NCBI GenBank assembly: GCA_016748015.1
Contig: JAAOMT010000521.1
Location: 306,631-370,630 of the forward strand
Origin: Geosiphon pyriformis
Lineage: Eukaryota > Glomeromycota > Glomeromycetes > Archaeosporales > Geosiphonaceae
DNA: 64,000 nucleotides
Reading direction: 5' to 3'
The notes under the pieces are model-generated. The model ran no database searches, was not told the DNA's origin, and saw only the letters and a program-made list of their open reading frames with translations. Positions within the stretch are counted from its first letter, which is position 1. Each line of letters opens with the position of its first letter. Both the position numbers and the translations under genes were made by a program. Of this stretch, positions 21,149 through 32,928 are shown in pieces.

Positions 21149-22029
21149 ACATGATAACAAAAAAAAAGTTTTAGTATTATTAAAGCTATTTCTGTTCATA
21201 TTAATAATATTAGTATTAAAACTAATATAAGTTTTAAAGCAAAAAATATATTATTATTGTTGACAATAAATGGTTCAAGAAAGCAAAAGTTCTGTTTAAT
21301 TATAAACTTTGTGAACTAATTATTAAATATAATAAGAAATTTATTGTAATTAAGTATTATTATTGAATCACTTCTTTAGTATTCAAACAAAACCAAAAAA
21401 AAACAATCAAATAAATTAAATAATAAAAATAATAATAAAAAAAAAAGAAAGAAAAACAAAAAAACTATTAAACTTGTCTATACTATTTTCATTAACAATA
21501 ACAAACTATTAGATAATGTTAAAACTGACTGAAAAAAAATTATTGTAAATAAAAAGCTAATTTGTTGGTCTTATTATAATATTTTTAAAAAAATTTTTAA
21601 TAAAAGTTTGGCAAAAAAACCAAATATAGTTATTGGTAATATAGTTCTTGTGTTTAATGTTAATGCAATAAATTATTGTATTTTTTTAGCAATAAATACA
21701 AATTTTGCCTAATTTATTACAAATATTAAGAACCAATTAGCTTAATACCAAAAGAAAAAATAAAAAAAATACAAAAATTCTTTGAAAATAAACCACTAAA
21801 AATTTAATCAATGATAATAAAACAAAGAAAACTTTTTTCAAAAAAAAAATTAACATTAAAAACTTATTAGCTAGAAATATTCTAGTTATTTTAAAAGAAA
21901 GTAATATTCTTAAATGTACTTATATAATATAATACATTATTATCACCAAAAAAACTTATCCTATTTATTTGAAGCCTTATTAATCCAATTATTACAATAA
22001 TATATTCATTAAAAAAAATTAAACCAAAT

Positions 22030-22363
22030 AAAAAACCTTGAATTCATATAAAAAACCAAGAGTCAATAAGTCTTTCCAATTGTAATAGTATTCAAGAAAG
22101 ATAGAACTCTACACTTTTGTATTAATTATTGCCAATTAAATATTTTGACTAAAAGAGATATGTACACATTTTTTAAGATTAATGTAATGCTAAACCAATT
22201 CAATAGTGCTGCTTTTTTTTTAATTATTGATCTAACTGTTGAATTCTGGCAAGTAGAAATAAATTTAGAAAGCAGAAAAAAAACTGTTTTCATCATTAAG
22301 TATGATACTTATAAATTTACAGTCATGTTTTTTGGTTTTATTAATGCTCTTTTTATATTTTAA
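22030..22363 (+). pseudogene. Element G pol: partial reverse transcriptase
   Basis: The N-terminal half of RT: 'PIVIVFKKDRTLHFCINYCQLNILTKRDMYTFFKINVMLNQFN' (in pieces), a 'FLIIDLTVEFWQVEINLES' catalytic-Asp region and a degenerate PFGL motif. It stops at 22,363, before the YxDD active site would appear. Confidence 0.72.
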
Positions 22364-23325
22364 TGTTTAATAAACAAAATATTTAAATCAGTAAAAAAAA
22401 CTTTGTTTTAGTTTGCTTAAATAATATTGTTATGAATTAGAGTAACAAGCTAACAAATAGCAAGAAAAAACAGAATTGTAGAGTGATAAAAATAATCAAA
22501 AAAAGAATTACAATAAGGAAGCAAATTAAATATATATAAATTTAATGTGTATGATCAGTTTTATAAAAATTACAGTTGCAAATTTTTTCTGGAAATCTGA
22601 AGATAGAAAAATAGTTTATGATTGTTAACAAGATAATACTACTGCTATTATTCTATGTCTTTACTTGGTAATTCTTAGAATCAATAACAAGTATTGTTGT
22701 GTTTTTTAATTGTTTTTTTATTCAATTAATTACAAAAGCAAGTAATTACTTTTTAAGCTAATTCTAACAATACAAATCAAGAAAAAAAAAAGATAAAATA
22801 TGTGAATTCTAACAAGTAATCTTTTATCCTAAGATGTTCAGATACTTAAAGATAAGAAAAAGAAAATAAGCAATATAAGAGAAAATAATTGATAATAGAT
22901 TTTATTTTGTTACTTTTTTCATATTTTTTTATAACTAAAAGACTTATTGTTTATATATCTATTAAAAGTAGTTAATAACCAGATTAATAACTAAGTTAAT
23001 AATCAGATCAATAATTACTATCTAAAAATAAAATGGCTAATTATGTGACATTAATGACTAATACATGTAATAATTAATAAAAAGTATAAGTTTCAACTAT
23101 AATATTATCTTTTTTAAAGAGATTGAGCTTCAGTAAAATTAAGCTATTTATAAGATAATTTATTTAAAGAGTTTTGTTTAACTCAAATTTAACTAGTTTA
23201 TTAAAGTCTTTGATAAATAAGATATATAATATTTGAAACAAAATAAGTTTTATATTCAAGAAACTAAATTTTTGTATAAGAGTTTTGGTTCTTTTAGCAA
23301 TAGTTAAAACTCTTGAAATATTTAA

Positions 23326-23660
23326 TTATATAATGCCCAAAATTTCTGCTTGTATCTCTGAAATTGTTTTCTTTATTAGTTTTATATCCTCTATAATTTT
23401 ATCAAAACAACCATAAAGTTTTAATTGCTTTCCATATGACAAGTTTTTGTCTATAGACAAGATTTCTTGGGGTGTTTTTTTAATTATGCTGGAAAGTAAG
23501 AGTATAGCTGCTATTATACTTTTCAACAGATATTTATCCATTTTGCTACCAATTTTTTCTTCTGGTAGTGGTTTTTTTGGATCTAATAACAGTATGTGTT
23601 CTACTGTTATCAGTTATGATAGTTTGTTTTCTAATGGTCAGAGTAGTATTTGAATAATTT
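23326..23660 (-). other. Unassigned minus-strand coding-like stretch
   Basis: Open minus frame 23,541-23,326 ('MDKYLLKSIIAAILLLSSIIKK...'), extendable upstream to 'TVEHILLLDPKKPLPEEKIGSK' at about 23,620. Residue composition is more protein-like than the surrounding AT-rich DNA, and the preceding stops are few. It matches neither the retroelement domains nor any gene family I know. It could be a relic of a host gene or of another transposon. Confidence 0.3.
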
Positions 23661-23727
23661 TTGATTCAATGCTTATGGAGAGTATAGAAGATGTTTTAAA
23701 TGTTTTAATCCAGAAAATAATTGTTCA

Positions 23728-24720
23728 TGTTATTACTCAAGTAAAAAAACAAATTCAAATTATGAAGAAACATAATCAAAAAATGTAATAATACAGGATA
23801 ACATGAAGAAACATAGAATAACACATAATAACTTAGAATAACATAATACAAAACTTAATAACATATTATAGCACAAAATAACTAGTTAAAACATAAGATA
23901 ACTAGTAATAACATAGAAAAACAAAGCAATAACTGAAATAGCAAAACAATAATTAGCAAGAACAAAACAATTAAAAAGCAATTCTATAGAACAAAAAAAT
24001 ATATAAAAACAAGTAGTTGTAAAAGTTAGAAAGATAGAAAAAAATTAGACTCTTAAAGTCAATTAAACTTGCAAATCATAATTATTAAATACTTCTTCTT
24101 TCAAAAATAGTTGCTATTAATCAAAATAAAATTATATCAATAAAATATTTTTTTAATTCTTCAAATTTATGTTATTATCTACTACTTAACCTGCTGATAC
24201 AATAGCTCTTAATCACAGCTATTAACAGGACATTTATTTTTTATTTTTTATTTTTTTTTCTTTATTTTTTTATTTTTTTTTATTTTTTTTTATTTTATTT
24301 TATTTTATTTTATTCTTTCTTGTGAAATAACAACATAGAAAAATTAACTGTCTGAGAATAGACTTTGTGATAGCCTAATAAAAAAAAGAAGCTCTCCTTA
24401 AGTTTAGATATTAACATTATTTTGGTAGCTTATTAGAAAAATAAAAAAACACCACCAGACTCTAATGACTATGCTTATTAGCTTGAAGAAAATAGTTCAT
24501 ATTACATACAAAAATTGCAATACTGCAAAACATATCTCTGTGCTTTATAACCAAAAAACTTTACAAATAAATTCATAACAATTCAACAAACCTTCAAAGA
24601 CTGATAATACTAATACAATAAACAAGTCTACTGAAAAAAAACTATTAAAAACTCCCTAAAAATCCAAATCTTAAGCACTAAATATTATCACCATATACTA
24701 CCAAAATTACTTATAATAAT
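23728..24720 (+). repeat. LTR of element G (about 990 bp, approximate ends)
   Basis: Inverted-repeat partner of 28,830-29,449, where element F has the same LTR on the minus strand. The start TGTTATTACTCAAG is set by where the two copies begin to align; the end near 24,720 is tentative. It contains AAC/AATAACATA-type short repeats (23,785-23,930), a TATATAAAAAC box near 24,000, the 25-nt hairpin at 24,200-24,224 and a long T-rich run. Confidence 0.65.
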
Positions 24721-24759
24721 ATCAATTAAAGATATCTTTATTTTGAGAATAGTGCATTT

Positions 24760-25960
24760 ATTTATACTTGATTTTTACTGATTATTTGGATCAATATTAC
24801 TATAACAAACAACCAATCAGGTCGTTTGTGATATTTCTTAAGTTGTATATCATAAACAAGACAATCATTAAAGATTGTTCCAGATTGATTTTATAAAATA
24901 TAAAAATTATTGTTCAAAACTTTGTTGACTATAAAAGATTCTTTCCACTGGCTAAAAAATTTATTACCATAGACATTGTCTCTATCTGAATGGTATTCCA
25001 ATACTAAGTCTCTAATACTAAGTTATTAACACTTAAGAAAAGTGTTTTATAAGTTTTTTTTTTCTTAAACTTTTCTTGAAACTGTTTTATTTTTTCAAAG
25101 ACAATTATTTGTGTTTTTACCAAGAAGTTAAGAATAGTATCAAGTTTTTTTTGTAAAATGTCTTTGTAATTTCCTATTGTGATTTCTTTAAAGAGTATTG
25201 TTTTAATATTAGTTTCTATTGGTAATATTGCCATGTATTTGTAAAGTAGACAAAAAGATTCATAATTTGTTATGTCATGATTTATAGTTCTATAAGCAAA
25301 CAAAGCTAAAGGCAGTATTTTGTTCTATAAGTTTGTTTCTTCACTAATTTTGGTTAAAGTTTTACATAGTGTTTTATTAAAACATTCTACTAAGCTATTT
25401 GTTTAAGAGTAGTAAAGGGAAAAAAGTTTATGATGTATTCCTATTTTTCTACAAAGTTTTTCAGCTAGTGTATTAAAAAAAGCTCTTTTTTTATCAGATA
25501 AAAGTTCTTTGAGGCAATCATGATAGTAAATAATATCTTTATAAATAAAGTTGGCTATTGAGATTGCTATTTGGTCTGAAGTGGCTCTTACTTCTACCCA
25601 TTTTGTAAGATAGTCAATAGCTGTAATAATGTATCTATTGCTATCAGAAGTTATTGTTAAGAGTCCAACAATATCTATACCAATTCTGTTAAATGATTGG
25701 CCAACAGAGATTGGATAAATATCTTTTTTTTGGTTGGATTTACTTTTTTTTTGGCAAGTGTTACAGGTTTTGATATACTTAACAATGTTTTTTCCTAAGA
25801 TAGACCAATAATAGTAAGCTAAAGTTTTCTAAATTGTTTTTGTTTTTCCTAAGTGTTTAGTTAATGGATTAGTGTATATGTTGTAGATCACAATTTTTTT
25901 TTTAAATCTAATAACTCTTTGGAGGCAGTCAGAATCTTTTTTATTTCTTTTATATAGTTG
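24760..25960 (-). pseudogene. Element F pol: integrase
   Basis: On the minus strand: zinc head with 'CQKKSK' near 25,735, a core including 'YLTKWVEVRATSDQIAISIA' near 25,610-25,560, and 'LFAYRTINHDITNYESFCLLYKYMAILPIE' at 25,303-25,200. The tail 'LEYHSDRDNVYGNKFFSQWKESFIVNKVLNNNFYIL' at about 24,990-24,885 is a GPF-type module. Stops are scattered. Confidence 0.75.
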
Positions 25961-26245
25961 GTTCTGGCAAATTAAATAGAAATTTAATTGTTTGTACAAA
26001 TGTTTTTTTTGCTGTCAAGTGTATTCTAATGGATATTGTTCTTTATCCAAAAATTTTATTAAGACAGAGTAGTTGTCCAAGTTCATTATTGGGTTTGTTT
26101 GTAAGAGAGTTACTAATAATTAAGTTGGTTTGATTGAGAGGTTGTATTATTACTGAATAGTAAATCTAAAAAAAACATCAGCATTTTGATAATTTGCTCT
26201 TTTATAGTGTTAAATATTATAGTCAAATTCATTTAGATAGAGTAT

Positions 26246-26620
26246 CTAGCAAGTTATTTGTTTGTGTTTTAGTTTTTTTTTATTGTGCAGCCAAACCAAG
26301 GCTTGATAATCTGTTACTACTAGGAATTTCACACTAAGAAGATATTGGTTCCAGTAACTAGTAGCCCAAACTACTATTAAGCATTTTTGTTCAGTAACTG
26401 AATAGTTTTTTTCTGCTGATATAAAGGTTCTACTGGCATATACTATAGCATATTTTCTGCTATTTTTATTTTTTTGTGAGAAAACAGCACCAAGTCTATA
26501 GCCAGATGTATTAGTATACAGAATAAAAAGTTGGTTCAAATTAAGTTGTTTAAGAATTGATTTAGTAACAAGTTTTTCTTTTAAAGTTTTAAAAGCTTTT
26601 TATTAATAAGTGTTCCAATA
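26246..26620 (-). pseudogene. Element F pol: RNase H
   Basis: Minus frame 26,539-26,246: 'NQLFILYTNTSGYRLGAVFSQKNKNSRKYAIVYASRTFISAEKNYSVTEQKCLIVVWATSYWNQYL' then 'FLVVTDYQALVWL'. The first catalytic Asp (normally TDAS) reads TNTS. 'VTDYQAL' keeps the later Asp. Confidence 0.82.
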
Positions 26621-27400
26621 ATAATTGAGATTTTTCCTGAGTAGCTGATTAAAAAAAAAGGCAATTTTGGAAAAATTCTTGATAAATTTACAATAGTAAG
26701 AAGCCAAATTAAGAAAAAAGCATTGTTTAAGAATATTTATTAGTTGTCTAATGTTCTGAACTTTTTCAACTTTAGCTAAATTAGGGAGAATTTTATCTTT
26801 TATAATAAAATAACTAAAGAACTGGATAGATTATCATCCAAAAAAAGATTTGATTAGGTTTATTTTGAGGCCAGCATTTTTAAGGAGATTAAAAATCTTT
26901 TCCAAGTGTTTAAAATGTTCATCCCAGGTTTTTAAGCATATTATTATGTTATTCAAGTAAATCAGAACAAAGTTTTTTTTTACTGATTCAAATACTTTGT
27001 CCATTAAGTATTAAAAGATGAAAGGGACATTAATAAGACCAAAAGACATAACTGTAAATTCATAGGTGCCATACTTGGTAATAAAGACAGTTTTTTTTCT
27101 GCTTTTTGGATCCATCTCTACTTGTTAGAATTCAACAATTAAGTTAATGATTGAGAAAAAAGCAGCACCATTGAATTTGTCTAGTATTGTATTAATTTTG
27201 AGAAGTAAGTACATATCTCATATAGTGATGACATTTAATTTGTGGTAATCAACACAGAAGTATAAAGTTCTCATTTTTTTTGAATACCACTACAACTAAA
27301 AAAATTCATTCACTCTTGGTTTTTTGTATAAATCCAAGATTTTTTATTTGGTTTATTTTTTTTTAATGAATTCATTATTGTCTTAATTGAATTAATAAGA
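26600..27400 (-). pseudogene. Element F pol: reverse transcriptase
   Basis: Minus-strand pieces: 'FCVDYHKLNVITI' (near 27,250), 'FNGAAFFSIINLIVEF*QVEMDPKSRKKTVFITKYGTYEFTVMSFGLINVPFIF' (27,170-27,010) and the active site YLNN at 26,959-26,948 in place of YLDD. Then 'CLKTWDEHFKHLEKIFNLLKNAGLKINLIKSFFG' and 'LASYYCKFIKNFSKIA'. Confidence 0.8.
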
Positions 27401-27974
27401 CTTCAAATAGATAGGACAAGTTTCTTTGGTGGTAATAGTATGTTGTATCACATGGGTTTGTCTAGAGGTATTATTTTCTTTTGAGATAACTGGGCTATTT
27501 TTAACCAACAGGTTTTTAATATCTATTTTTTTTTTTTAGAAAAGAGTTTTTTTTGTTCTATTACAAATAATTAAATCTCAGGTGGTTCATTTTTAAAGAA
27601 CTTTTGTACTTTTTTTAGTTCTTTTCTTGGTATTAGACTAATGAATTCCCAATCTTTGTAATAAATTAGGCAGGATTTGCATTCATTATTAGAAGAATAC
27701 AAAGATTTATTACACTAGTACTAGGCATAAGAGTCATGTAACCAATAACTGTATTTTGCTTTCTTGCCAGGTTTTCTATCAAAGATTCTTTTGAGGATAT
27801 TATAGTAAGGCCAATAAATCAGCTTGTCATTTACAATAATTTTTTTTTGTTAGTTTTAACATTTTTTAATGACTTGCCATTGCTAGTAAATATGATATAG
27901 ACAAGTTTAACAGTTTTTTCTTGTTTTTCTTAATCTTCTTTTTTATCACTCTTTTTATTATCTAATTTATTTAA

Positions 27975-28420
27975 TTACTCATCTTTTTGATTTTGCTTGA
28001 ATACTGAAAAAATTGTCCAATGATGGTACTTAATTACAATAGGCTTCTTACTATATCTGATGGTTAGCTTACAAAGTTTATAGTCAAGTAATGCTTTGGC
28101 TTTTTTGAGCCACTTATTGTCAACAATTATAATATATTCTTTTGCTTTAAATACCTTCATGTTAGTTTTAATGCTGATACTATTAATGTAAACAGGAACA
28201 GCTTTGGCAATACCAAGTCCTTTCTTTTTGTTATTGTGTACATTGATCATAAATCTGGTTAAAGGTTTATTAATCTTTTTACCAATGGCTTCTAAGAAAT
28301 GTTTAGCAATAATACTGGCAGATAATCTACTGTTTAGGATCAAATCAATAAAGTAACCAGCCACTTGGGTTTTGTAAATAAGAGAAGTAATATTGCTGTT
28401 GTCAGCAAGTTTAGCTTAAT
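27975..28420 (-). pseudogene. Element F pol: aspartic protease
   Basis: Minus frame 28,364-27,975: 'AGYFIDLILNSRLSASIIAKHFLEAIGKKINKP', then 'IIIVDNKWLKKAKALLDY'. The active-site triad reads N-S-R (28,334-28,326) instead of D-S-G, the same two transitions as in elements B and C although the family differs. Confidence 0.82.
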
Positions 28421-28487
28421 GAAAACACTTGTTGGTCTTTGGTGTCTTTTTTTTTGAGATTAGAAATTTGTAAAAGTTTTTTCTGAA

Positions 28488-28745
28488 TTATGAATGGTTC
28501 ATTAATTGGCCAAAGGTAATATGAGCTAAAGTTTTTATAAAATCTTTAACAATGGAATAGGAACCAGATTTTTGTATTATTTCTGGGAATTCTAACTTTA
28601 GAAGATTCTTAAAAACTTTAGTCTTTGGTGACTTATTGTTATTAGCAATTAATATAGATGTTTTGTTTGGGTCCAAAACAAAGTTAATCTTGGCTTTTTT
28701 CTTTTTTTTTGTTGATTTAAAGATGTTAATTGCTAGTTTATTCAT
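28488..28745 (-). pseudogene. Element F: gag/pol linker
   Basis: Minus frame 28,745-28,488, 85 residues, basic ('KSTKKKKKAKINF') then 'FPEIIQKSGSYSIVKDFIKTLAHITFGQLM'. The latter is a typical pre-protease segment of this gypsy group by position. Gag proper and the zinc knuckle are missing upstream. Confidence 0.55.
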
Positions 28746-28829
28746 GTCATAATTATCATCAGTTAGATTAAAAGCATAAAAAAAGTTTTTTTTATTGGTT
28801 TGTACTCACACTCTTTGGAAGTGTGCCTA

Positions 28830-29449
28830 TGCTATTATGAAGTCTATTTCCAAACAATTGATTTTCCTATGTTGCTATTTTACAAGAGAATAAAAAAAAT
28901 AAAAAAATAAAAAAAATAAAATAAAAAATAAAAAATAAGTGTTTTGTCAATAGCCATGATCAAGAGCTATTGTGTCAGCAGATTAAGTAGTAAATAATAA
29001 CATGGATTTGAAAAATTAAAGAGATATTTTATTGATATAATTCTATTTTAGTTAATAGTAACTATTCTTGAAAGGAAGAGTATTTAATAATTATAACCTG
29101 TAAATTTAATTAATTCCTAAAAGTTTAATTTTTTTTTTGTCTTTCTAACTTTTACAACTACTTGTTTTTATACATTTTTTGTTTTATAGGATTGTTTTTT
29201 AATTGTTTTGTTCTTGCTAGCTATTGTTTTGCTATTTTTGTTATTACTTTGTTCTTTTATGTTATTACTAGTTATCTTATATTTTAACTAGTTATTTTAT
29301 GCTATAATATATTATTGAGTTTTGTATTATGTTATTCTAAGTTATTATGTATTATTCTGTGTTTTTTCATGTTATTCTGTGTTATTTTATGTTGTCATGT
29401 TTTTGGTCATATTTTTTTTATAACTTTGAATTGGTTTTTCTATTTGGAT
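28830..29449 (-). repeat. Truncated 5' LTR of element F
   Basis: Reverse complement aligns with 23,728-24,350: the same AATAACATA short repeats, 'AAAAACAAGTAGTTGTAAAAG' (split by a TATA-like run) and the 25-nt hairpin at 28,948-28,972 (one U-G pair in the stem). Similarity to G stops near 28,830, so the LTR's downstream part and gag start are deleted. Confidence 0.68.
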
Positions 29450-30071
29450 AATATTACTATTGGCACAATTAATAAATATATAATTTATTTTTTTATATCT
29501 TATATATTTGGTTAGATTTAACTAAAACCAATACAAATTAGTGCTTTTTAACATAGATATAATTTTTATAATAATGTTCAATAAATTAACAGAATTAAAA
29601 CAAATTACAACACATTTGGTTTAAGTATACATAATTAGATAATAATTAATACATGATTTTTTATTTACTAATCCAATAAAATTTCAGATATTATAAGCAT
29701 TTGTTTCTATTAATAATATATAAAACAGTGTTTTATTATAGTTTTTTGCATCTTAAGTTTTCTTGTTTATATTAGTTTTAGTAATATATATAATATTTTT
29801 TCCTATTAAAATAGATTATTTAATTATAACCAAATTAGTATAATCTAATTGTACAAATTCTATTACAGTTTTCTATTACAACTTTACTAATTGTATTTGG
29901 ATTGACTTAATTTCTTTAAATTTGAATAGCACAATATGTACAGTCTTAATTAATGTTTTAATTAGTATTTTCTTGACTATTACAGTCTGATTTAAATGTT
30001 TAACCAATTTTTTGAGATTAGTATTTATTAAAATTTTTGTATCTTTTGCTTTTTCTGATGTTAGTACTATG
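29450..30071 (-). pseudogene. Element H: decayed gag-like region (minus)
   Basis: Downstream (on minus) of the LTR at 30,072-30,880. Helical Lys/Ile-rich fragments such as 'KDTKILINTNLKKLVKHLNQ' and 'FKEIKSIQIQLVKL' are interrupted by AT-driven stops. Similar sequence by eye recurs at about 60,000-60,300. Only position suggests gag. Confidence 0.4.
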
Positions 30072-30880
30072 CTATTACAGATAATTATTTAGAGTGTTAA
30101 AACAAATAACAAACTCATAACTTGGTGCTTAATAGCTTGTTAATGATAGTAATTTCTAAAGATTTTGGTTGAATTTTTTGTATAATAAACAAAAATTTAA
30201 TTGATAGTTTTTTTTTAATTTTTGTTTTTAGCATAATGGCTGGTTTATTTTGGCAATTGTGCCCTTTTAATAAGCTATTCTTAAGTTTTTTACTTTTGTT
30301 TTACAGTTTTTTTATCAGACTATTTTACTTAATATTTAAGCTTTTAATCAATTAATAAACAACAAACAAAACAAAACAAAACAAAACAAAATAAAATAAA
30401 AAATAATAAGAAAAAAAATAAAAAATTAATATCCTGTCAATAATTATAATTAAGAATTATTGGTCCAGTATAGTTAAGTATTGAGTTTTATTAATATAAA
30501 ATATTAATAGTATAAAAGTAATTAATATTTTTTAATTAAGTAATGACAATATAAATTGAATAGTAATAAATAATTTTATTGGTATAATTATGATTCTATT
30601 TCAAATTATAGAAAATTATCTTTTGAAAAAAAATATTGAATAATTACTTATTTTTAACTACTGTTCTTGCTATTATTCTAAATACTTTTTTGTTTCTAAT
30701 ACTTTTGCTATATATACATAATTTATGTTATATAAAATTTTTTAAAATCCTTTAATTTTTTTAAAAAAATTCTAAAATCCTGTAATTTCTTGAGAAAAAT
30801 TTTAAAATTCTTCTTTTTACTATATTTTTTTCTTATTGGGTATTTTTTATCTATTATGATTTCTATTTCTATAAATAATA
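30072..30880 (-). repeat. Eroded LTR of the A/B family (minus)
   Basis: The plus-strand start CTATTACAGATAATTATTT and 'AACTCATAACTTGGTGCTT' match the reverse complement of the A/B LTR 3' end. The far end shows the TATATATA box (near 30,710), RIP-like eroded AATTCC repeats and a TATTATTTATAGAA start. The hairpin at 30,448-30,472 still pairs (CAATAATT / AATTATTG). Confidence 0.65.
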
Positions 30881-32928
30881 ATATTTAATTTGAAAATAAA
30901 CATTACTTTAATAATTTTAGCAAATTTTAAAAGAATAAACACTTTTTTAAAACTATTAATGCTTAAAAATAATTTTTTAATAATTTTAAATTTCTTTTAA
31001 ACTGAATTATATTCAAATTTAAATTCAGAGCAAATAATTTTTTAACTAAAACTTAAACTAAATCTTTTAAAAAAAAGTAATACAATCTTATTATTTGTGT
31101 TATTAATATTATTTTTATCAAAAAAATTAATTTTCTTTAAAGACTTGTTTACTATTAATTTGGTAATCAGTCTTATGTTTTTTGGAATTATGTTAATATT
31201 AATTTTAACAATATTATTTTTACTACTATAATCAACACTAATACTTTTAACCAAATAATTTTTTTTTATGTTAATACTTTTTGATTTAGTAGTATTACTT
31301 ATCTTTAACTTTTTATTATTATTATTTATGAATTTTTTTTACCAAATAGCAAAATTAGAACTATTAAAATTATTACTTAGAACACTATTTTTGCATTTTT
31401 TTTCTTAAAAACAAGCTCTTTCTACATGAATTGACATTAATATTTTTAATAATCTTCTTCATAACTGTAATATTATTATTACTAACAATTTTATTATCAA
31501 ATATAAATGATTTAAAAATATTAAATTAAATAATAAAAACAAATAATAAATAAAAAAAAATGACAAAAGCAAAAAAACTTTTTTTCTAAAATATAGCTTT
31601 TTAAAAATTTGAGAAAAATAGAAAAAAAAGTTTTTTATATTAATAATAATATAAAAAAAGATAAAAAAACTTTTAATAATACTATAAATTAATAAGTTAT
31701 AATTTAATTAAAATAATTTTACCAAATTTAAAAAAAACTGATTTTATAACTAATCTAAAAAAATCTACTGGAATTTTTTTAATAATTATTTTTTAATTTG
31801 TATAACTATTTATTTTTTTTAAATTAATATTTACAAAAATTTTTTATTAATTATTAAAATTTTAATTTAATTCAAATTTAATTTAAAAGTAAATATTAAT
31901 CAAATTACATCATAAATTTTTAAAAAAATAAATGTATTTTTAAACTTATCTATTTGGTAAAAGAGTTTTTTAACAATTTAATTTAAATTTTTATTTGTAA
32001 TTGTTAACATATTAATATTTAATACAAAGAATTTTATTAATATAAAAACTTTTTTTTTAATTGGTAAAAAAATCTGAAATTTTATATTAATTAATATTGA
32101 TAAAAAAAAATTTAACACATTGTTATTATTTATATTATTAATTAAAAATAAGTGTAATAATTTTAACAAATTATAATTTATAGTATTATATTATCTATTT
32201 TTTTATAATTTTTAATTTATTTAAATTTACATAATAAGTTTTCTTTATAATCAAGTTTTCAAATTTTTGATATCTAAAATACTATTAATACTACTTATTT
32301 TGCTGTCTATTTTGTTTTTTTAAAATTAATATAAACTTAAATTAATAATATTTAAAATATTTAAGACCAAAAAATTAATAGATAAGTTAATTACAATAAT
32401 AATAATAATATTAAATTTCTTTGTTTTTTTATTAGTATTTTGTATATATATATAAGTAAAAACCATTTTTTTAACATAATTGGAATATTATATAATCTTA
32501 AAAATATTATATTAAATTTAAAATTTTTATTATAAGTAATAAATATTTTTTAATTGTTAAAACTTATAAATAAATTATTAAGTTTCTGGTAATTAATACA
32601 AAATTAAACTTTTTTATTTTTTTTGTAATAAAAACTATTAAAAATAATTATAAACTTAAAAATTCTTAAATTAAGTTATTGTTATTAAAATTTTTTTTAT
32701 CTTTAATTATAATTATTTTGTTAATAATAACTTCAATTTTATTGTTTTTATATTGCTATGAAAATTCAATTTAATTTTATTAATACATTATTGTTTATAA
32801 AATGTTCTTAAAAAAATATTACAAAATAATATTCAATTTTAAGTTGTTTAAGCAATTATTATTTAATTTCAGCTGTAAAAAGTTTTCAGATATAATAATT
32901 TAAGTCTTAAGAAATTGTTTAAAACCAG
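30881..32928. other. AT-rich eroded repeat DNA
   Basis: Nearly all A/T with short frames only (for example minus 31,254-31,042). No gene, RNA or intact element recognised. On the minus strand it lies upstream of the eroded LTR at 30,072-30,880, so it may include the 3' end of another decayed element. Confidence 0.5.

Larger units (their letters stand above)
21149..24720 (+). mobile_element. Element G: truncated plus-strand gypsy element of the F family
   Basis: Starts in mid-protease: 'AISVHINNISIKTN' and 'NKW'-type segments match element F's protease on the other strand. RT follows at 22,080-22,363 ('KRDMYTFFKINVMLNQFNSAAFFLIIDLTVEFWQVEINLESRKKTVFI', 'FFGFINALF', corresponding to PFGLINAP). 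RNase H and integrase are absent. 22,450-23,727 is AT-rich and unplaced apart from the minus-strand frame at 23,326-23,660. The LTR at 23,728-24,720 ends it. Confidence 0.7.
24760..29449 (-). mobile_element. Element F: minus-strand Ty3/gypsy element, 3' LTR missing
   Basis: Read right to left: LTR (29,449-28,830), partial gag/pre-protease (28,745-28,488), protease (28,420-27,975), RT (about 27,400-26,600), RNase H (26,620-26,246) and integrase (25,960-24,760). The gag N-terminus is deleted between LTR and 28,745. Its pol ends against the oppositely oriented LTR of G. It belongs to a family without the dUTPase seen in A, B and C. Confidence 0.82.

Noticed and set aside
23785-23930. Short repeats resembling a CRISPR array
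   Set aside because: Units of AATAACATA type are short, irregular and part of an LTR U3; there are no regular spacers, and the genome is eukaryotic.
29315-29515. Hydrophobic plus-strand frame, membrane-protein-like
   Set aside because: Lies antisense to the U3 repeats of element F's LTR; the hydrophobicity comes from T-rich repeats.
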